Positions 60,595 to 64,000 of a stretch of 64,000 nucleotides of DNA are shown one piece after another. Source of the DNA: Kitasatospora azatica KCTC 9699 (GTDB taxonomy: Bacteria; Actinomycetota; Actinomycetes; Streptomycetales; Streptomycetaceae); contig NZ_JQMO01000002.1 of assembly GCF_000744785.1 (NCBI RefSeq), positions 372,001-436,000 of the forward strand, in the 5' to 3' direction. Position 1 is the first letter of the stretch. Each line of letters opens with the position of its first letter. The notes beneath the pieces were generated by a model, which was not told the DNA's origin, did no database searches, and saw only the letters and a program-made list of their open reading frames with translations. The position numbers and the translations under genes are program-made.

Positions 60595-60698
60595 GGACGG
60601 CCACCTCGGTTCGCGGGGTCTCGCGTGGGGGACGGGACAGAGGCCGGCGGGCACGGCGCTGGGCTGCCGGACGAACGAGTGAACGAGTGGAGCAGTGG

Positions 60699-61715
60699 TC
60701 AGCTCATCGCGGGGATGACGCTGGTGCCGTAGGCGTCGATGGTCGACTCCACGGCGTCGTGCATGGCGTAGACCGCGAACTGGTCCACGCCCAGGTCGCG
60801 TAGCTGCTGCAGCTTCGCGACCTGCGCCTCGGGCGGACCGATCAGGCAGAACCGGTCCACGATCTCGTCGGGTACGAAGGCGGTGTCCGGGTTCCCGGAC
60901 CGGCCGTGGTGGCGGTAGTCGTACCCCTGACGTTCCTTGATGTACGCGGTCAGCGCCTCGGGGACCAGGCCGGAGCCCTCCCCGTAGTGGCGCACCAGGT
61001 CGGCGACGTGGTTGCCGACCATACCGCCGAACCAGCGGCACTGCTCCCGCGCGTGCGCCAGTGCCTGCGGCGAGTCGTCCTCGGTCACGTACGCCGGGGC
61101 CGCCACGCAGATCTTCACGTCGTCCGGGTCGCGGCCGGCCGCGCTGGCCGCGTCGCGTACGGCCTTGATCATCCACTCCGTCAGGAAGGGGTCGGCCAGC
61201 TGCAGGATGAAGCCGTCCGCCTGACGTCCGGTCAGTTCCAGTGCCTTGGGTCCGTACGCGCCCATCCACACGGGCAGCGAGGCGCCCTCCTTGACCCACG
61301 GGATCCGCATCGCGGTCCCGTCGACGACGGTCTCCCGGCCCTCCGCCAGCTCCTTGATCGCGTGCATGGCCTCGCTGAGGCGGCCGAGGGTGGCGGGCTT
61401 GCGCCCGGCGACGCGCATCGCGGAGTCGCCGCGGCCGATCCCGCACACCGTCCGGTTGCCGTACATGTCGTTGAGCGTCGCGAACAGTGAGGCCGTCACC
61501 TCCCAGGTGCGGGTGGAGGGGTTGGTGACCATCGGGCCGACGACCATGCGTTCGGTCTCGGCCAGGATGCGGCTGTAGACGACGAAGGGCTCCTGCCAGA
61601 GCACGACCGAGTCGAAGGTCCAGCCGTGGCTGAATCCGGCCGCCTCGGCGCGCTTCATCCGCTCGATCAGCAGCGAGGCGGGCGGGTCGGTCTGCAGGAC
61701 GAGGCCGATGTCCAC
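60699..61715 (-). CDS. LLM-class F420/flavin-dependent oxidoreductase (TIGR03842 type)
   Basis: A 338-residue luciferase-fold enzyme: MDIGLVLQTDPPASLLIERM, SHGWTFDSVVLWQEPFVVYSRI, and PVWMGAYGPKALELTGRQADGFILQLADP. This fits the F420-dependent CPS_4043 type, which is often adjacent to dihydropyrimidinase genes. It lies between hydA and the NCS1 gene. It might carry out a redox step of the pathway, for example reduction of the pyrimidine ring in place of a classical dihydropyrimidine dehydrogenase, which is not visible in the window. That role is inference. Confidence 0.85.
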   Translation of the reverse strand: MDIGLVLQTDPPASLLIERMKRAEAAGFSHGWTFDSVVLWQEPFVVYSRILAETERMVVGPMVTNPSTRTWEVTASLFATLNDMYGNRTVCGIGRGDSAMRVAGRKPATLGRLSEAMHAIKELAEGRETVVDGTAMRIPWVKEGASLPVWMGAYGPKALELTGRQADGFILQLADPFLTEWMIKAVRDAASAAGRDPDDVKICVAAPAYVTEDDSPQALAHAREQCRWFGGMVGNHVADLVRHYGEGSGLVPEALTAYIKERQGYDYRHHGRSGNPDTAFVPDEIVDRFCLIGPPEAQVAKLQQLRDLGVDQFAVYAMHDAVESTIDAYGTSVIPAMS

Positions 61716-61781
61716 GGGAATCCTCCGGTAGTCCGGGAGTGGGAAGGTTGGGGAAGAGCCAGGGGGAGATCTGACGAGGGA

Positions 61782-63182
61782 TCAGATGAGGTACTGGCAG
61801 GTGTCGCGGGTCTGGAACCGGCCGTGCCCGGGGCGGCCCAGGTAGCTGTCGCCGTCGACGACCACGGTGCCCCGCGACAGCACCGTCACCGCCTTGCCGC
61901 GCACCCGCAGGCCCTCGTAGGCCGAGTAGTCGACGTTCATGTGGTGCGTCGCCGCCGACAGCGTCTGCGTCGCGTCCGGGTCGTAGACCACGATGTCGGC
62001 GTCAGCACCCGGCGCGATCGTCCCCTTGCGCGGGTACAGTCCGAACATCCGGGCCGGGGTGGCCGACGCGATCTCCACCCAGCGCCGCCGCGTGATGCGC
62101 CCGTCCACCACCGCCTGGTGCAGCAGGTCCATCCGGTTCTCCACGCCGGGCAGCCCGTTCGGGATCTTGGAGAAGTCCCCGCGCCCCAGCTCCTTCTGAC
62201 CGGAGAAGCAGAACGGGCAGTGGTCCGTCGAGACCACCTGCAGGTCGTTGGTCCGCAGCCCCCGCCACAGCGCCGCCTGGTGCTCCTCGGGCCGCAGCGG
62301 CGTCGAGCACACGTACTTCGCGCCCTCGAAGCCCGGTTCGGCCAGGTTGTCGGTGGACAGGAACAGGTACTGCGGACAGGTCTCGCCGAAGACGTTCAGT
62401 CCCCGGTCCCGCGCGGCCGCCAGCTCCGCGACGGCCGAGGCGGCCGAGACGTGAACCACGTACAGGGGCGATCCGGCCACCTCCGCCAGGCGGATCGCGC
62501 GGTGCGTCGCCTCGGCCTCCAACAACTCGTGCCGCACCTCGCCGTGGTACCGCGGGTCGGTGCGCCCGCTGGCCAGCGCCTGCTCCACCAGCACGTCGAT
62601 GGCGATGCCGTTCTCCGCGTGCATCATCACCAGGCCGCCGTTGTCCGCGCCCTGCTGCATCGCCCGCAGGATCTTCCCGTCGTCGCTGTAGAAGACACCG
62701 GGGTAGGCCATGAACAGCTTGAACGAGGTCACCCCCTCGTCCACCAGGAGGTCCATCTCCTTGAGGCTGTTCTCGGTGACATCCGACATGATCATGTGGA
62801 AGGCGTAGTCGACGGCGCAGTTGCCCTCGGCCTTGGCGTGCCAGGCGTCCAGGCCCTCACGCAGTGAGTGGCCGACGGACTGCACCGCGAAGTCCACGAT
62901 CGTGGTGGTACCGCCCCAGGCCGCGGCCCGGGTGCCGGTCTCGAAGGTGTCCGAGGAGGCGGTGCCGCCGAAGGGCAGCTCCATGTGCGTGTGCGCGTCC
63001 ACCCCGCCCGGGATCACGTACTTCCCGGACGCGTCGATCACGCGGTCCGCCGACCAGCCCTCGGCCAACTGGCTGCCGCTGGCGGCGAGGGCCACCACCT
63101 GCTCGTTCTCGATCAGGACGTCGGCCGCCGTCTCTTCGGCCGCGGTGATCACCAGTCCGCCCCGGATCACCGTACGAGTCAT
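61782..63182 (-). CDS. hydA: Dihydropyrimidinase (D-hydantoinase)
   Basis: A 466-residue cyclic amidohydrolase opening dihydrouracil, dihydrothymine or hydantoins to N-carbamoyl amino acids. Metal-site motifs: KYVIPGGVDAHTHMELPFGG (HxH near 60), the carboxylated Lys in VTSFKLFMAYPGVFYSDD, YVVHVSAASAV, and VVSTDHCPFCFSGQ with the last Asp. ATG at 63182, 66 bp before the LLM gene. Its product is the substrate of the nitrilase-type enzyme encoded directly upstream. Confidence 0.95.
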   Translation of the reverse strand: MTRTVIRGGLVITAAEETAADVLIENEQVVALAASGSQLAEGWSADRVIDASGKYVIPGGVDAHTHMELPFGGTASSDTFETGTRAAAWGGTTTIVDFAVQSVGHSLREGLDAWHAKAEGNCAVDYAFHMIMSDVTENSLKEMDLLVDEGVTSFKLFMAYPGVFYSDDGKILRAMQQGADNGGLVMMHAENGIAIDVLVEQALASGRTDPRYHGEVRHELLEAEATHRAIRLAEVAGSPLYVVHVSAASAVAELAAARDRGLNVFGETCPQYLFLSTDNLAEPGFEGAKYVCSTPLRPEEHQAALWRGLRTNDLQVVSTDHCPFCFSGQKELGRGDFSKIPNGLPGVENRMDLLHQAVVDGRITRRRWVEIASATPARMFGLYPRKGTIAPGADADIVVYDPDATQTLSAATHHMNVDYSAYEGLRVRGKAVTVLSRGTVVVDGDSYLGRPGHGRFQTRDTCQYLI

Positions 63183-63241
63183 TCGCGTTGTTCCTTCCGT
63201 TCTTCCCGTCAGGACGTCACTGGATGCCTTGACCAGGCCCC

Positions 63242-63274
63242 GGTCAAGCCTCGGTCAGGCCCTGGTCAGGCTTC
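63242..63274. repeat. Three tandem 11-bp repeats at the nitrilase/hydA junction
   Basis: GGTCAAGCCTC, GGTCAGGCCCT and GGTCAGGCTTC follow each other without gaps; the third contains the stop codon of the nitrilase-type gene. An 11-bp period places the units on one face of the helix. Confidence 0.6.
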
Positions 63275-64000
63275 GGCGAGGGAGCCGTAGGCGTCGGGGC
63301 GGCGGTCCCGGTAGAAGGCCCACTGGTGGCGCACCTCCTCGATCAGGCCGAGGTCGAGGTCGCGCACGACCAGTTCCTCCTCCTTGTCGGAGGCCGGCTC
63401 GCCGACGAACTGGCCGCGCGGGTCCACGAAGTAGGAGGTCCCGTAGAAGTCGTTGTCGCCGTACTCCTCCACCCCGACCCGGTTGATCGCGGCGACGAAG
63501 TACTCGTTGGCGACGGCGGCCGCGGGCTGCTCCAGCTGCCACAAGTACGCCGAGAGTCCCCTGCTGGTCGCCGAGGGGTTGTAGACGATCTCCGCGCCGG
63601 CCAGGCCCAGCGCCCGCCAGCCCTCCGGGAAGTGCCGGTCGTAGCAGATGTAGACCCCGACCTTTCCGACGGCCGTGTCGAAAACCGGCCAGCCCAGGTT
63701 TCCCGGCTTGAAGTAGTACTTCTCCCAGAACCCCTTGACCTGCGGGATGTGGTGCTTGCGGTACTTGCCGAGGTAGCTGCCGTCGGCGTCGATGACAGCG
63801 GCGGTGTTGTAGTACACGCCGGGCTGCTCGACCTCGTACACCGGCACCACGATGACCATGTTCAGTTCCCGGGCCAGGTCCTGCATCCGGGTCACGGTCG
63901 GGCCGTCGGGGACGGCCTCGGCCCAGGCGTAGTGCTCCTCCTCCTGCACCTGGCAGAAGTACGGGGCGTTGAAGACCTCCTGGAAGCCGATGACCTGCGC
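63266..64000 (-). CDS. Beta-ureidopropionase / N-carbamoyl amino acid amidohydrolase, C-terminal part (runs off right edge)
   Basis: The last 244 residues of a nitrilase-superfamily enzyme. All three catalytic positions are visible: Glu in IGFQEVFNAPYFCQ, Lys in LGKYRKHHIPQVKGFWEKYY, and Cys in GVYICYDRHFPEGWR, with NPSATSRGLSAYLWQLEQP matching beta-ureidopropionases. It hydrolyses N-carbamoyl-beta-alanine (or N-carbamoyl amino acids) to the amine, CO2 and ammonia, the step after hydA. The start lies beyond the window. Reading order nitrilase, hydA, LLM, NCS1 on one strand suggests a single operon. Confidence 0.9.
   Translation of the reverse strand, partial: AQVIGFQEVFNAPYFCQVQEEEHYAWAEAVPDGPTVTRMQDLARELNMVIVVPVYEVEQPGVYYNTAAVIDADGSYLGKYRKHHIPQVKGFWEKYYFKPGNLGWPVFDTAVGKVGVYICYDRHFPEGWRALGLAGAEIVYNPSATSRGLSAYLWQLEQPAAAVANEYFVAAINRVGVEEYGDNDFYGTSYFVDPRGQFVGEPASDKEEELVVRDLDLGLIEEVRHQWAFYRDRRPDAYGSLAEA

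Noticed and set aside
63242..63274. Tandem 11-mers as a CRISPR fragment
   Set aside because: Units are contiguous with no spacers and no cas genes are present in the window.

Overview
The window looks like chromosomal DNA from a streptomycete-type actinomycete (Streptomyces, Kitasatospora or Streptacidiphilus). It has very high GC, GC-rich third codon positions, many GTG starts, ATGA/GTGA-coupled operons, an SsgA-like sporulation protein, two PucR regulators, a large LuxR (LAL) regulator, a SpoIIE/GAF phosphatase and a DUF574-type methyltransferase. It reads as accessory 'arm' DNA: many short catabolic operons, each with its own regulator, separated by gene remnants. I saw no rRNA, tRNA, CRISPR array or complete insertion sequence.

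Layout. 0-6.5 kb: GABA-type operon (class III aminotransferase, FAD/Fe-S dehydrogenase, succinate-semialdehyde dehydrogenase) divergent from a PucR regulator. 6.5-11.2 kb: MHS-family transporter, a truncated L32 reading frame beside an iron-box-like dyad, then a coupled trio (permease, TIGR03943 protein, secreted deacetylase-like protein). 11.5-12.6 kb: decayed methyltransferase and Nudix genes around a DUF4240 gene. 12.6-15 kb: CE1758/CE1759-type flavin monooxygenase and reductase, then Dps. 15.4-19.4 kb: YtcJ-like amidohydrolase, isochorismatase, DoxX and DUF1275 genes behind a doublet of palindromes. 19.5-25.2 kb: SsgA-like protein, AraC and LAL regulators, alpha/beta hydrolase. 25.2-31.1 kb: secreted beta-helix/ricin protein, RhaM remnant, GntR regulator, a secreted triple-repeat protein and an HxlR regulator. 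31.2-33 kb: nadC coupled to an atypical PhzF-like gene.

33.1-42 kb is the most interesting part: an osmoprotectant/betaine-type ABC transporter whose binding protein is circularly permuted, an IclR regulator, a histidine-ammonia-lyase-like protein lacking the Ala-Ser-Gly (MIO) triad, a LacI regulator, an amidohydrolase carrying an in-frame MITE, and a thiol-dioxygenase-like cupin whose stop codon is formed at an IS junction. Together these suggest uptake and elimination-type breakdown of a quaternary-amine amino acid (ergothioneine or hercynine class). That is inference.

42-47 kb holds an ECF-like sigma factor with a coupled partner, the DUF574 methyltransferase, a truncated AraC/GyrI regulator and small unknowns. 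47.2-49.3 kb: carbonic anhydrase plus SulP transporter (bicarbonate module). 49.4-53.1 kb: orphan ribose-type ABC transporter. 53.3-56.2 kb: a large GAF/SpoIIE/ATPase phosphatase. 56.3-64 kb: cyclase, PucR regulator and a reductive pyrimidine/hydantoin operon (NCS1 transporter, LLM oxidoreductase, dihydropyrimidinase, beta-ureidopropionase running off the edge).
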